Assembly: GCA_030512295.1 (NCBI GenBank)
Contig: JAULSR010000002.1
Coordinates: forward strand, 4,092,001-4,156,000
Length of the DNA: 64,000 nt
Direction: 5' to 3'
Origin: Bombardia bombarda
Taxonomy: Eukaryota; Ascomycota; Sordariomycetes; Sordariales; Lasiosphaeriaceae
The translations under genes were made by a program, and so were the position numbers. Below, piece by piece: positions 23,420-34,238 of the stretch; the stretch's first letter is position 1, and every line of letters begins with the position of its first letter. Below the pieces are notes generated by a model. The model did not search any database. It was not told where the DNA came from and saw only the letters and a list, made by a program, of their open reading frames with translations.

Positions 23420-24505
23420 TCAACCAGGCCCCATGGCACCCCAAAAACGGTTCGCGTTCCTGACGTCCGCTTCCCACTCCACATCGTGTGCAAATATGAC
23501 CTCGACGCCAAGAGCCTCCAGCCCTTGAATTCGTCGGATCGTGTCCTCTGCTCCACTGCGGTCAGCATGGATGCAGCATGTGTGCCCATGTTGATCCTTC
23601 CACTCCCCAATCTCTCTCTCCCCGCGCATGATCCGTCTGTCGTGACATGAGTCGCCGGCGAGATACACCCATCTCGTACCACCCTCCTCGCTGCTGATCC
23701 GTGCTAGTAGATTGATGTGCCCAGGAAGATGACCAGGCGCGTCGACTATGTGGAGGCTCCCGTCGCCAAAAAGGTCCAGTGTGGAAGGGAGGCTGAAGTC
23801 TGAGAGGGCCCCCCATGGCTTGTCGAGCTGTAGGTCTTGTGGTTTGGCGATATCGGATGCTACCGAGTCCATAGTAGGACCGTCATCTTTCGAATTCAGA
23901 AGCGACATGTTTCTTTCGCTCGGATCTGATAACTCGATAGTCCTAGCTGGATCGAGAAGGTCCGCTTCAAAGAAGGAGTGGCCACCGCGTAGTGTTGTGG
24001 ATGTGCCGCCTAGGAGAGCAAGAGATCCATGGCCAACAATAAAGGTGCTGCTTGGAAAGTCACGCGGCTCGCCGACGTGATCCCAATGAACCTAAAATAA
24101 TGAAACTCAATAATTTTGCTAGCAAAAGAGTCGTATGGTGAGCGATGAGAGACTTACATGCGAGTAAATAACGCAATGAATATCACCTGGTGTTAGCCCT
24201 CCAGAGACTCCAAGGCTTTTAACAACATCCGGATCCGTTGTCATGGGCTGGCGGGTGGCAACATGACGCTGGATCGGTTCTGAATAACGTTGAACATCTC
24301 GCCGAACACCAAGATCAAAGATGATACGTGTGTTACAGCCTGAGATGGGCGTTTTGTGCTGTATTAGGAAGCATAACGAAGGCACAGAGCTGCGCGCCGC
24401 CGAGGGTGAGGAAGGAAAAACAAATTGCTCTTCTGGTAGAGAGAAATGCCCGCCTGAGAGGGCATGAACCTGGACAGTGGGAAGGGATTTAGCTGAGGCA
24501 GACAT
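23420..24505 (-). CDS. Metallo-beta-lactamase-fold hydrolase (lactonase/lactamase), copy 2
   Basis: Minus strand, exons 24505-24158 and 24091-23420, 66 bp intron; 339 aa. The intron falls inside the zinc motif: exon 1 ends ...YSH and exon 2 begins VHWDHVG, so splicing is required for an active site. Later ligands are visible in DAPGHLPGHIN, AGDSCHD and FAHDVEW. The first 100 residues run parallel to copy 1 (SGGHFSLPE versus DAGHLTLPE; FDLGVRR versus FDLGVKR). Copy 1 lacks this intron, so either copy 1 lost it or copy 2 gained it after duplication. It is divergent from dehydrogenase copy 2 across 356 bp. Probably the same reaction class on a different ring. Confidence 0.9.
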
Positions 24506-24861
24506 CAAGTTAGGAGATTGAAAACTTGATCACTTTCCGTAGTTGTTCATAGTCTCGGCACAACGGTAGACTGAGAGACTTCCCAAGGGCAAGAAGATGT
24601 ATTCCAGCACAGCAAATTATCTCAGTCTTTGTTTTACTAACCACTCTGCCCTGCAGCGGATCGTTGGATTCCTTCGTTTTTTGGGGTAGATATGAGAGTG
24701 AGGAGTTGGAGTCGCGGTTTCCCCACATAGATTAGACCAACATTGGAGGAGAAGACATCGGATCGCAAATCCAAAGGTTTCTTTCATGAATCTTACACCT
24801 TTACTATTCTGTGTTTGAATCGTGCAATCACATTAGTGTCCAGCCAATAATAACGTCCAAA
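24506..24861. promoter_or_regulatory. Divergent promoter of lactonase copy 2 and dehydrogenase copy 2
   Basis: 356 bp with no gene; one CCCCAC (GNGGGG complement) match at 24721-24726. The arrangement mirrors the other divergent enzyme pairs of the cluster. Confidence 0.4.
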
Positions 24862-25896
24862 ATGACTTCGAATTCGAATGAGCTCTCAACAGCCGTGGGC
24901 TTCATTGGCCTCGGTGCTATGGGGAATCCCATGGTGGTCAACCTCGTCCACAAGCTTGCACCTGGGTCCAAGATATATGTCCACGATGTCGTGGCGTATT
25001 TTGTGGATGATCTTTGCACGTCATATCCCAACAGCATAGTCAAATGTGTCAACGCAAAGGAAGTGACTGAGAGATCTGTAAGTCGACCAAGTCGTCGAGA
25101 CTTCGGATATCGCTAACGTTCTCTTTCACAGTCTGTTGTTCTTACTATGCTCCCAGAGGGTGTCCACGTGAAATCCGTCTATCTCGATCCGAACAACGGC
25201 ATCATCGCCGGTCTTGCCCCCGAGTCTACCAAGCTTTTAATCGACTCTTCCACAATCGACACTGCCACCTCGCTCTCTGTCAAATCTGCAATATCTACCG
25301 CTCACCCCAGCACCTCATTCTACGACGCGCCCGTTTCAGGTGGTGTCCTCGGCGCCGTCTCTGGCACCATTGCCTTCTTTGTGGGAATTTCGTCCTCCGA
25401 CACCAACCTCCCCGGCATGACGTCCCTGCTCTCCCTCATGGGTGGCAAAGTCATCCCCTGCGGCGGCCCCTCACTCGGGCTCGCTGCTAAGCTTTCCAAC
25501 AACTACCTCTCAGGTATCATCACGATCGCGGCGGCCGAGGCCATGGACATGGGCATGCGCGCGGGGATCGATGCAAAAGTATTAGCGTCAGTGTTTGCAG
25601 CGGGGACAGCACAGAATGCGATCTGCGATCGGTTCAATCCTGTGCCAGGAGTCTGCCCCAAGGCGCCGTCGAGTAGCGGGTACAAAGGGGGCTTCAGGGT
25701 GCAGCTAATGCGGAAGGACATTGGGTTGGCCGTGGGCATGGCGAGGAGGGTGGGGGCAAGGAACGTGCTGGGCGCCGTGGGTCTCGGTGTGTATGCGGCG
25801 GCGAGCGAGGAGGAGGATTGCAAGGGTTTGGATTCTAGGGTTGTGTTTAGGTATTTGGGGGGAAGGGAAGATTTGGGAGGCGGTGGAGTAGAATAG
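24862..25896 (+). CDS. Beta-hydroxyacid dehydrogenase (3-hydroxyisobutyrate dehydrogenase-like), copy 2
   Basis: Two exons, 24862-25077 and 25132-25896, 54 bp intron; 326 aa. The Rossmann motif is FIGLGAMGNPMVVNL, the substrate signature DAPVSGG, and the catalytic Lys lies in GLAAKLSNNYLSG. It is a paralogue of the gene at 13792-14960 (both have LPEGVHVKSVYLDP / LPGSAAVETVYLDP after the first splice), but only one intron is kept. NAD(P)-dependent oxidation of a beta-hydroxyacid or reduction of a semialdehyde is expected. It forms a divergent pair with lactonase copy 2. The C-terminal tail is Gly-rich (GREDLGGGGVE) without a clear targeting signal. Confidence 0.9.
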
Positions 25897-26299
25897 GTGC
25901 GTCTCGTGCAAGTGCTGGCTTATTCAAAGGGGTATTAGTAAATAGTGGAGCACAGTCATACAGGGGCGTTTGTTTACTTGTCAACTTGGCCCCACGTTGA
26001 CCAGGAGATGGAGGATGGAGGAAGTCAAAGTCGCTGCAGACACCGAACGCGTCCAAATGGCCTTTGTCAAGCTGGTCACAGGATATACTTCCTCTTTAAG
26101 GTGCTGGTGCCTGTCACGCATATTTACCAGCCACGCTCCGCAAAAGAGGTTGATACACTGGTGTTGTTGTCAACTTAGGTCTAGATACCTTGTTACATGT
26201 AGGTAAGCCGTGCAACTCTTCTCACTCCTCCCATACCATTGAGCAAAAAAACAACTGCTCAGATCAAAATGATTCCCGACAGCCCCTCCACTATGCACT
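25897..26299. other. Intergenic, no gene seen
   Basis: Tail-to-tail gap of 403 bp between dehydrogenase copy 2 and the M4 protease. Open frames here overlap without recognisable content. Nothing else supported. Confidence 0.5.
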
Positions 26300-27738
26300 T
26301 TAGGCATAAGTCTTCCTCACCACACCGACCTCAGTCCATGCAGCCCTCACAATCTTGGCCGCCTCCTCGCCATACAACTCTTCAGCCACCTCGGTCGTCA
26401 CATCGGCAAACTGGACAAAGGTGCACTTTGGAGGCACCTGGCCACTGTTCATCGCTTTCCACCAAATCTGGCCCGCCTTCTCCCACGAGTAGCCGCCAAA
26501 GCCAAGGGAGGCCAGACAGAAGGCCCGGTTTGGGATACCGCTGTATAGGTGAACACCGCCGTTGTCTTGGACGGTCTTTTTGTAACCGGCCATGGTGGCG
26601 GGCTGGGGGTCTTTGCCCTGTTTGACAATCAGTACTCGTCATTCGGTACATCATTATTCACATCAATGCTTCCTTTGGCAGAGAACACTTACGAATCGAG
26701 GGTCATCATAAGCAGTTCCGGGGTTCTTCATGTTGCGCAACGCAACACCCTTGACATCCGGGAGCAGACAGCCCTCGCCAATCAACCAGTCGGCCTTGTC
26801 GGCTGTCTCGTCCTCTGCCATCTGCTTCACCATGATGCCGAAGACATCCGAGATGTGCTCGTTGAGGGCGCCTGGCTGGCCCTGGTACTCGAGCGGGCTG
26901 GTGTGCTCAGTGACGGCGTGCTGGTTGGTGGGTTTTGTCAGCAAATGTGCGGACCAGGGGGAACTGAAGGAAGCAAGACACTACTCACAGTGAGCTCATG
27001 TCCAATGACATCTATGCAGGCGGTGAACTTGTACAGGAAGTCATGCCCATCACCAAAGACCATTTGCATCCTGTCAGGATCCCAAAAGGCGTTTTCATAG
27101 TCCTTTCCAAAGTGGACCGAGCTGATCACATGCATGTTGTTGTTATCGATGCTTCGCCATTGGAACTTTTGCAGGTAGAAGTCCAGCACCTTGCCGACGT
27201 TGTCGAATGCCTCGTTGGCAGCTGTGTCCTTGACAGCCTGCTGTCCCTCGACGCGCACTACGGACCCGGGAAGGTCACTCTCGTCCGCGTCGTGTCTGGC
27301 GTCGTACACGGCACGGTAGAAGCCATCCTTGGCATCCTTTGCCGCTGTGTAGGCGAGCGTGTGCTGGTCTGTGGCAGGTGTCTCGCCGGACAGAGACGCC
27401 TTGTAGGCCGAGGTCTTTTGGCGTATGTGCTCGCAGTCATGGGCAGCACGGGCCCTGGTTTCCTCATCGACCCCCTCAGAGTCGGCTATGTGTTGGAGGA
27501 GGACTTCCGGGACGATGGACTGCTTGTTGGCTATGGGATGGGCGGCACGGACTGCACGCGGGAGAGCCAGGGCTGCAAGACGGTCGGACCGCTTGGTGTT
27601 GACAGACTCACAATGGTGGAGACAATGTTGGGCGCTCAGACGATGGGACTCGTCGTTCTGGTCGTTGGTGGCAATACTGTTGAGGAGATAAGGTGGCACG
27701 ATAGAACAGATATGGGGGGCCATCTTGGATGAGCACAT
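26300..27738 (-). CDS. Protealysin-like M4 zinc metalloprotease
   Basis: Minus strand, exons 27738-26989, 26920-26693 and 26617-26300; introns 68 and 75 bp; 431 aa. The zinc site HELTH is split by intron 1 (HELT|H), with the downstream ligand Glu in GALNEHISD. The active-site His region reads VHLYSGIPN. All are canonical for thermolysin-family peptidases. The short N-terminal pro-region has the PPYLL motif typical of protealysin-type enzymes rather than long-prodomain thermolysins, and there is no classical signal peptide. The family is mainly bacterial, so ancient transfer followed by intron gain is plausible. The first ATG is at 27738; a second at 27723 is also possible. Confidence 0.9.
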
Positions 27739-30689
27739 GTGGTGGCGCTGTATTTTTTTTTTGACGCTTGTGGGCAATTACGGAGGGCGCGTGCGAATAT
27801 GACGAGGAGAGAAAACGACAAAATTCGAGACAGGGAGACGGAGATTATATGCGATAGAATAGCTAGGGCCGGGAGATTGGGCACTAAGCATTTTCTTCGG
27901 CCTGAGTATGGTATCGAAATGGCGACGATAATGACCGTCAAATGACAGACTGCTCGAACCATGCCTCGACGTCACTTGATCCAACACCATGCCTGACTTG
28001 CAAGATGATCCCGCGGGCTATGCTGCGTATCACGAGATAGGAGAGATTAGGTGGTCCATCACGGCCGCGGGGCTGTACTACTACGACCCGATGAACTGCA
28101 GGCCATGTACGCCGTGATGGACACAATGGTCAGGACTGAAGTCAGCCCTCTGATAAGACTGGGACCAGTAAGTCAGTCACTCAGTCAGCCAAAGCGTGAA
28201 TGCAACCCCACGGACATGAGGAAATCGAGGGCTGACATGTTGTTCAGGCGGACTGTTCTCTTGGTAAGAGTACATGTTTGGCTGGCTACGATATATATCA
28301 CAGGGCTATCTTCTCGAATAGGAAGGTGGGAAGGGAAGGTGGGAAGGGAAGGGGACGTGGTGGGGGGCTGGGGGGGGGGGGGGCTGGGGGGGGGGGGGGG
28401 GCTGTTACACACACCGACTGGTCTGCAGCGTCTGCCGTCCACACCACCAGAGCCATTGCGACCAGTTCTAGTGCACTACACCACCCCACGAGGCTAGGTT
28501 GATGCGGTTTGCCCCTCTACATGAGACGCTGTTCCTAAAATGCCAGACGCGCCGTGCCGTCATTGATGGTGGAGTGCCAGCTTAGATCCTGCTTTTGGGC
28601 CAAATCAGCTGGGCTTTTCGTACGACTGCTTAAATGCCACCTTCAATGCCAAGAGTTGGCGGGAACCACCAGCCTATCGTCCATGCTGGACGACATGAGC
28701 TAAGCATCGATAGGTAAGTCGCCTGCCATCGGCAAGGCAGCCAAGTACGGACTGGGATGCGACCACATCTTGGTTGACACTTCCAGGCTCCCCACACGGT
28801 ACCTTTTTCAGCTGGTTCCATTGCATGATGGTGATTGAATCAGCATATCATGGTATCCTGTCATCCACCAACAGACAGAAAAGTGATGCATGGGAGCTGT
28901 GCTCTTTAAATCTAATGAGTGTACTTCAACTCTCGGAATCTTGACGCTCTGGCATGCATGGTAGGTATATCACGATAACTGGTTGTCGCTTTATGCACGG
29001 CAGGTTACCTACGAAGACAATGCGTACCCTTCTAACCTCGAGTGCGGCCAACCCCTATCGCGATAAGAGGCAGTCGCCAGTTTGGCTCTGTTTGGCATGA
29101 AGGGTTTTAATGAGTTGAAAGCGGGCTAAACGGGCTAGAAGCATTGTAATTTGTAGAGATTTGAAACCGCCCATCATAAACGCAGCCCTTATTCCCGGAT
29201 GTAAACAATGTCATCTCTGCTTTGTTCCCTACAAGAACGGCCAATAAGATACTCCCAATCACCGTTCTCTGGAACAAACTCCACTTCCAGTTCTCTCCGA
29301 GCCCTTGATATTGGCTCCAAGCAACACTGCTTATCTCCTCTTATGTTTGCTAATCAGGGTAGGTAATTACTAGGTCTAGCCTCTCATGGCTGCCTCTCAT
29401 GGCTATGGCAGCCACTGCTGCCTCTAGGGTCTGCTGTTTCTCGCCAATCTTGCTTGTGGTTCCTAAACTCATGTCTAAGGTAAGAGGCAATCAATATCTT
29501 GATAGCAAGATAGATGCTATGTCTCGGGTAATGCGCAAAACATCATTCTACTGCAAACGATACATCATGAACATTGCAGTCCAAACGGGCCGATTTCCTC
29601 CTCGAATTACCTCTTTTTATTTATCCCGCCAAGTAGTTTACGCAGGCGCGGCGAGCTGTCGCTCAATTTTTATACTATATTCCTTCTACCCTTCGTAATG
29701 GTATGGCGATTAACTAGGTAGGCACCCAGTTGTCTTTTCTGCAGTGTTCAAAATCCTTCGGCCCGACTGCACAACTTTGAACTGCCTTTACTGACGCTGA
29801 CATATTGGATGATTAGCCCAGCCATGATTACTCCTACAGCGCTTGTCAACGTGTATCCGGTCGGCAGCGTCGACAGCTTCGTACATAGGAAGTTGGCCGA
29901 GGCAGCAGCCGACACAGTGCATCCCTCACAATACTGGGGTACCTAGGCATGGGCCGGAGTCTGATGCATTGGCTGATGGCTGATGCCAGGGACTCTTTTA
30001 GATTTGTGATTTGTGTAACATTGTCTTCAAATTCGTGTCTTTTCAGTACGTTTGACGGATTGGTCATGTTCAGCAGTGGCGTTTTGGTTCATATTTATTG
30101 ATAAGGATAGAGGGACGCGGACTTCCAATGCTACGCAATTTGCATCATGTTATCATCAGAGTTTTCATCCGAGTCTTAGCGTCGAGACCATGCGTTCGCT
30201 CTGTCATATTCAACTGCGGTGAGGAACATTCGCATCTGGTCTTTGATACACTGTAAGGAATGCACCGCCGGGTAGAGGTCACTCAAGTCTCGCTGCTGCC
30301 TCAGAGAACGGTCTTTGCGTTGTATATATGGGAATCAATAACGAAATACTTCCTCAAATTTTGATCTGTGGGTGTTGATGCTCTCTCAATTATACACCAG
30401 CTCCACGCCAAAGACATTTTTTACAATCGCCCCCTAAAGCAATCAAGTTTGATGACTCCACCGACAGGAATTCTTGGTGCCGGCATTTCAGTGGATAATC
30501 ATGGCTCAGGCGCTGTAGGCTGCACCGTCGTTCACAAAAGCAACTCTCCAGACTCATGTGACAGAGATGGTTTAGTCTTCCGGACTCCATATGAAAAAGG
30601 TGACCTAAGCAATGGCATTTGTATTACCTATTTTATCCTGCTCTATCTTGTTCTAATATATCGGCGTAAATATTACTTCAGCCCTTCAA
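27739..30689. other. Gene-poor stretch of about 3 kb
   Basis: No open frame here has recognisable content. Candidate frames of 60-150 codons overlap on both strands or are low-complexity (Gly- or Pro-rich over G-tracts). The strongest structure is the G-rich tract at 28361-28401. The segment between 28900 and 30350 is AT-richer than the flanking genes and shows nothing identifiable. Confidence 0.6.
28319..28403 (+). repeat. G-rich tract with runs of 6-16 guanines
   Basis: A GGAAGGTGGGAAGG-type purine repeat runs into G-runs of about 6, 13 and 16 bases separated by CT. On the G strand it satisfies quadruplex-forming patterns. No gene uses it. Confidence 0.85.
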
Positions 30690-31466
30690 GCATCATGCCC
30701 TACCGACCTCGACCTATCTCCCATCCTCCAGTCGAAATCCTTTCACATAATTGGAACCCCGTCCACCTTCATCCAATGCCTCGACGCCATCATCGATCTC
30801 CGCCACGAACACAGAATCGTCTCGTCCTTGCCTCCCATCATATGGCAGCCCGCTCCATCCGGCTGCCACAACACCGAGATCATCCAACACATGCAGAATT
30901 GCCGTCACATCGACGTATTTTCGCCCACGAGTATCGAGTTGTGGTCTCTGGTCGAGTTTGAGCCATCCGAGGAGGAGATGCATCTGTTCTCTAGAAAGAA
31001 GATTGAGCAGATGGCTGAGGTTTTTGTTTCCCCGGGTATTGGTAAGACCGGCGGCCATGGCGTAATGGTGATTCGATGCGGTGAGCATGGGAACGCCGTG
31101 TACTCGCGAGCGATGCTAAACAGCGGAAGTGGGCCGGAGTGGTTCCCTGCATTTCATAGCAGGTGTTCTTGTCATTCCGGCGGCACTCGTCCCAGCACCC
31201 TAATGCTGGATTACACGGGGGCTGACGATGCGTTCCTGGGAGGGTTTGGTATGGGGTTGGCAGAAACTGGGGATGTCATGGAGGCGGCAGCGTGGGGGAC
31301 CGTGGCAGCGAGCTTTGCGGCCGAGCAAATCGACACAGAAACAGCATCAGCGGGGGCCGGCTGGGACAAGATGTTGGTCGAGGCAAGGTTGGATGAATAC
31401 AAGGCAGGGCACGCATGGTTTCAGTTAAGGGGCTTCTGGGAGCCGGGTCAATGGGAATGGACATAG
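30690..31466 (+). pseudogene. MAK32-like PfkB-family kinase, N-terminally truncated
   Basis: From about 30690 the frame reads LSPILQSKSFHIIGTPSTF, then IIWQPAPSGC, IDVFSPTSIELWSLV, a segment ending VMVIRCGEHGNAVYSRAM, and LMLDYTGADDAFLGGFGMGL. This follows the C-terminal two thirds of fungal MAK32-type ribokinase-fold proteins. The first about 100 residues (lid and nucleoside-side strands) have no counterpart upstream, where a possible splice acceptor sits near 30683. The anion-hole motif is GADD instead of the usual GxGN/GxGD, and the segment before it contains an unusual Ser/Cys-rich insert. Either a decayed copy or a gene whose first exons cannot be recognised; decay is preferred. MAK32 relatives have an unclear cellular role. 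Confidence 0.6.
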
Positions 31467-31651
31467 ATGAGAGTGAACATTTTTATTTTATTTTATTATT
31501 AGGCTGGGTAGTAGGCGAGAACTCAAATCACAGCAGCCGCAGCTTGACGATTGTTTGGAAGGCTCAGTGATAGTTACAGGTCAATGGTCATTTTGAAAGG
31601 TTAGCATTAAAGGGGAAGAATATTACGTATGTATAAACAGATGGTTGCAGT

Positions 31652-33373
31652 CTACATGATCCGATATGGATCCTTCTCCAGCACATAGTCAGCCAACCAG
31701 CCGGGCTCCTTCTTCACCTTGTCCAGCAGGTCCCGCATGGGTTGAAGGGTGCGCTCCATAATGTCATAGTCCTCAACCCAGAGCTTAAACCACTTCTGCA
31801 TGATTTCCTCCCTATCGTCCTCGTCCGCCTCGTCCTCAATGAAGGCCTTGAACCGACGCAGCCGCCTGCCAAGGTCCAAAAGCACCTTGTTGCTGTCGAT
31901 ATCGGCATCCTCATCCTTCTCGCCATCCATCTCGAGGGGCCGAATAGTATTATTGAAGTCGAACAGGAGCTGGTCATAGACCCACCGCCACTTTATGCCG
32001 CCCCAGACCTCCTGCCTCACCGCTTCGTACTTGGTCCTGTTGAGCTTCCCGCCAGGGGCAAAAAAGTCCTTATCCAACATCTCCCAGCCAAACCTCAGCT
32101 TTGCATGCAGGCCCATCAACTCTTCTTCCACGAGCTGCGCGGCCGCGGCGCCGAGCTGCTGCGCGAGCTGGCCCCTGCCCTGGGCCGCGGCGAGGCAGCG
32201 GTTGCACTTGAAGCTCTTGGCGAACTCGACCTGAGACTTGGCCCAACCCTTGGCCAGCATCTCCGGGTTCCAGACGCTTTTGCTAACGAAGTTGTCGGAC
32301 GGCTCATCCTCCTCATCGCTCCCCCAATCGCCATAACTGTCATCGCCGGGCCAGGACCCCATGTGGGAGTACACCATGTCCATGCGCTCTGGCTTCTCGG
32401 AGAAGCGGCGGAAGGCGGCCCACTCGTGCCACTTCTGGCAGCCCGGGCAGCGAACCGTCCACAGCAGCATCTGCGACGTGGTCGCCTCGTCCTGGTTGCT
32501 GCGCATCACCGCCCAGTGGCGCTCTTTGGTAATATCGGCCGGCAGCAAGGGCCCGCACAGGCCGGGCAGGAAGCGGTCCAGGTTGCCGGGCAGGTGCACC
32601 ATGCGCGACTTGACGATGGGCACCTCGGGATAGTTGGCCACGGGCACGCCCATAGCAGCGAGCTGCTTGGTCTGCCACGCAAAGTCGCCGCGCTGGAACC
32701 GGCACTCGTTACAAAAACGCTTGTGGCGGGCGTTGCCGCACAGTGTCATCTCGACCGACAGCGCGAGCGCGTCGTCCTCGGCGATTTGCGCAGCCGTGGG
32801 CGGGGTCGGCCACTGGCCTTGGCCTGGCGGTGGTGCTGGGCGGTTGAGGCCGTTGACGGCGCTGTTGTACTTCTGGCGGAGGACTTTTTCTGCCTGCTTC
32901 TGGGCAAGACGCTCGCTCCTGTGGCGCCGCCAGTGGGCGCCAGGACCATAGTTGGGCTCCCAGTCGGTCAGCTTGGTGGCCTCGAGGCTGCCGGGGGGCG
33001 GCTTGCGCAGGCCTAGGTTCAGGATGGAGCGGTTGTCGAACAGCATGTGTGGGAGGAGCTTGAGGCAGCCGGCGCAGGCGTACTTGCTGGACGCCCACGA
33101 CGGGTCGGACCATGACGGCGTGAGCTTGTTCTCACGCGCGTGGAAGATGGGCACAATGCCGCCATGTTGCGGCAGCAGCTCGAGGGCCAGCAGCCGGTCG
33201 ACGAAGTGCTGACGCGAGGGCGAGATGAGAATGCGAAGCTGGGTCGACGTTTGGGCGAGGTTAATCAGCGAAATGGGGTCCAGGTTGGCAATGACGAGAC
33301 AGAGGATTTCGGGAGGAACGGTGGAGAGACTGGCGGGTGAGGGGGTGAGGGTTGCGAGACTGACGTCAGCCAT
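31652..33373 (-). CDS. F-box domain protein
   Basis: Single exon, 573 aa. The F-box is at about residues 17-60 (VPPEILCLVIANLDPISLIN) and is expected to bind Skp1 in an SCF ubiquitin ligase. The remainder has four Cys-x2-Cys pairs (CAGC, CNEC, CPGC, CNRC), suggesting zinc-stabilised substrate modules, an acidic patch (DWGSDEEDEPSD) and a Trp/Asp-rich C-terminus. There is no WD40 or LRR region, so the substrate is unknown. The start ATG lies directly against a 15 bp minisatellite that forms the leader. The frame is fully open, unlike several neighbours. Confidence 0.85.
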   Translation of the reverse strand: MADVSLATLTPSPASLSTVPPEILCLVIANLDPISLINLAQTSTQLRILISPSRQHFVDRLLALELLPQHGGIVPIFHARENKLTPSWSDPSWASSKYACAGCLKLLPHMLFDNRSILNLGLRKPPPGSLEATKLTDWEPNYGPGAHWRRHRSERLAQKQAEKVLRQKYNSAVNGLNRPAPPPGQGQWPTPPTAAQIAEDDALALSVEMTLCGNARHKRFCNECRFQRGDFAWQTKQLAAMGVPVANYPEVPIVKSRMVHLPGNLDRFLPGLCGPLLPADITKERHWAVMRSNQDEATTSQMLLWTVRCPGCQKWHEWAAFRRFSEKPERMDMVYSHMGSWPGDDSYGDWGSDEEDEPSDNFVSKSVWNPEMLAKGWAKSQVEFAKSFKCNRCLAAAQGRGQLAQQLGAAAAQLVEEELMGLHAKLRFGWEMLDKDFFAPGGKLNRTKYEAVRQEVWGGIKWRWVYDQLLFDFNNTIRPLEMDGEKDEDADIDSNKVLLDLGRRLRRFKAFIEDEADEDDREEIMQKWFKLWVEDYDIMERTLQPMRDLLDKVKKEPGWLADYVLEKDPYRIM

Positions 33374-33375
33374 GA

Positions 33376-33524
33376 TTGTTGATTTAATGCTTGTTGATTT
33401 AATGCTTGTTGATTTAATGCTTGTTGATTTAATGCTTGTTGATTTAATGCTTGTTGATTTAATGCTTGTTGATTTAATGCTTGTTGCTCTAATGCTTGTT
33501 GCTCTAATGCTTGCTAATAAATGC
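33376..33524 (-). repeat. 15 bp minisatellite in the 5' leader of the F-box gene
   Basis: Seven perfect copies of TTGTTGATTTAATGC (33376-33480), two variant copies (33481-33510) and one degenerate copy. The array starts 2 bp upstream of the F-box ATG. On the transcribed strand the unit GCATTAAATCAACAA contains no ATG, and in the F-box frame it is open (Ser-Ile-Lys-Ser-Thr repeated) back to a stop near 33594. Confidence 0.95.
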
Positions 33525-34238
33525 TGGTGCGCGTCGTCGTTGCGTGGATCGATAGCGTCAGTACGCTGTAACTTCAGGTTGTAAAGGAGGTGTTATGGTC
33601 CGTGCTGAGGCTCAATCAAGTACCTGTGGATCGAGTCGAGTATCCAGAACTGAACGAGACACCAGTCGTGATGATGGGACACAGAAACACAAACATGGCC
33701 ATCTGTAGACTCTTTTAATATACTTGATTAAATAAAGGTGCGATGTTGAAAGACGATGTATTGCTTTGTTGTTTTATTTTTGTGCTGAATGGAAATCTTT
33801 ATCGAGCTATGTTTCAAGTGGACTCGACATTACGGAACAGCATCCGTGGTTTGACACGGCACAATAAGCTTGGCGCACTGGCCAGCGTGACGTCATTTTG
33901 TGTCAGCCAGCCAAATGACCCCTGATGCACAATTTATGATTCTCTCGCATTCGCACTTCGGCCACGTGCTTCTGTTCATTCAGAAGAGAAACAGTCAGAA
34001 TTGAGCAACCAACCAACCAACACCAGCTTGCCAATAAGCACCCACTGACCAGTTGACCTTTGATATAACGATTATAAATAGACAACTACCATCGTTATTG
34101 ATTCTTTTTGTTTGCTCCATTATCCCGCGTCTTTATAGTATCAAAATAGCAGCAGGCGGCTGCATGTTCGTAAAGAGTTGTTCGTGAAATCACCTTTGTG
34201 CAGCACCCTGAACAGTGAGTCATGCCATAACAAAGCTC
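33525..34238. other. Intergenic, no gene seen
   Basis: About 0.7 kb between the leader minisatellite of the F-box gene and the 3' end of the LAS-peptidase pseudogene. No frame with recognisable content. Confidence 0.5.

Noticed and set aside
26998..27732. Plus-strand frame of 244 codons
   Set aside because: Antisense shadow of the M4 protease exon 1.
27990..28119. Short frame MPDLQDDPAGYAAYHEIGE... of 42 codons
   Set aside because: Too short, no domain, no supporting context.
31742..33016. Plus-strand frame of 424 codons opposite the F-box gene
   Set aside because: Shadow of a GC-rich coding region; composition is Leu/Gly/Ala-rich with no domain, while the minus strand has an F-box.
33225..33584. 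Plus-strand frame of 119 codons rich in LVDLM repeats
   Set aside because: It is only the translation of the 15 bp minisatellite and the antisense of the F-box N-terminus.
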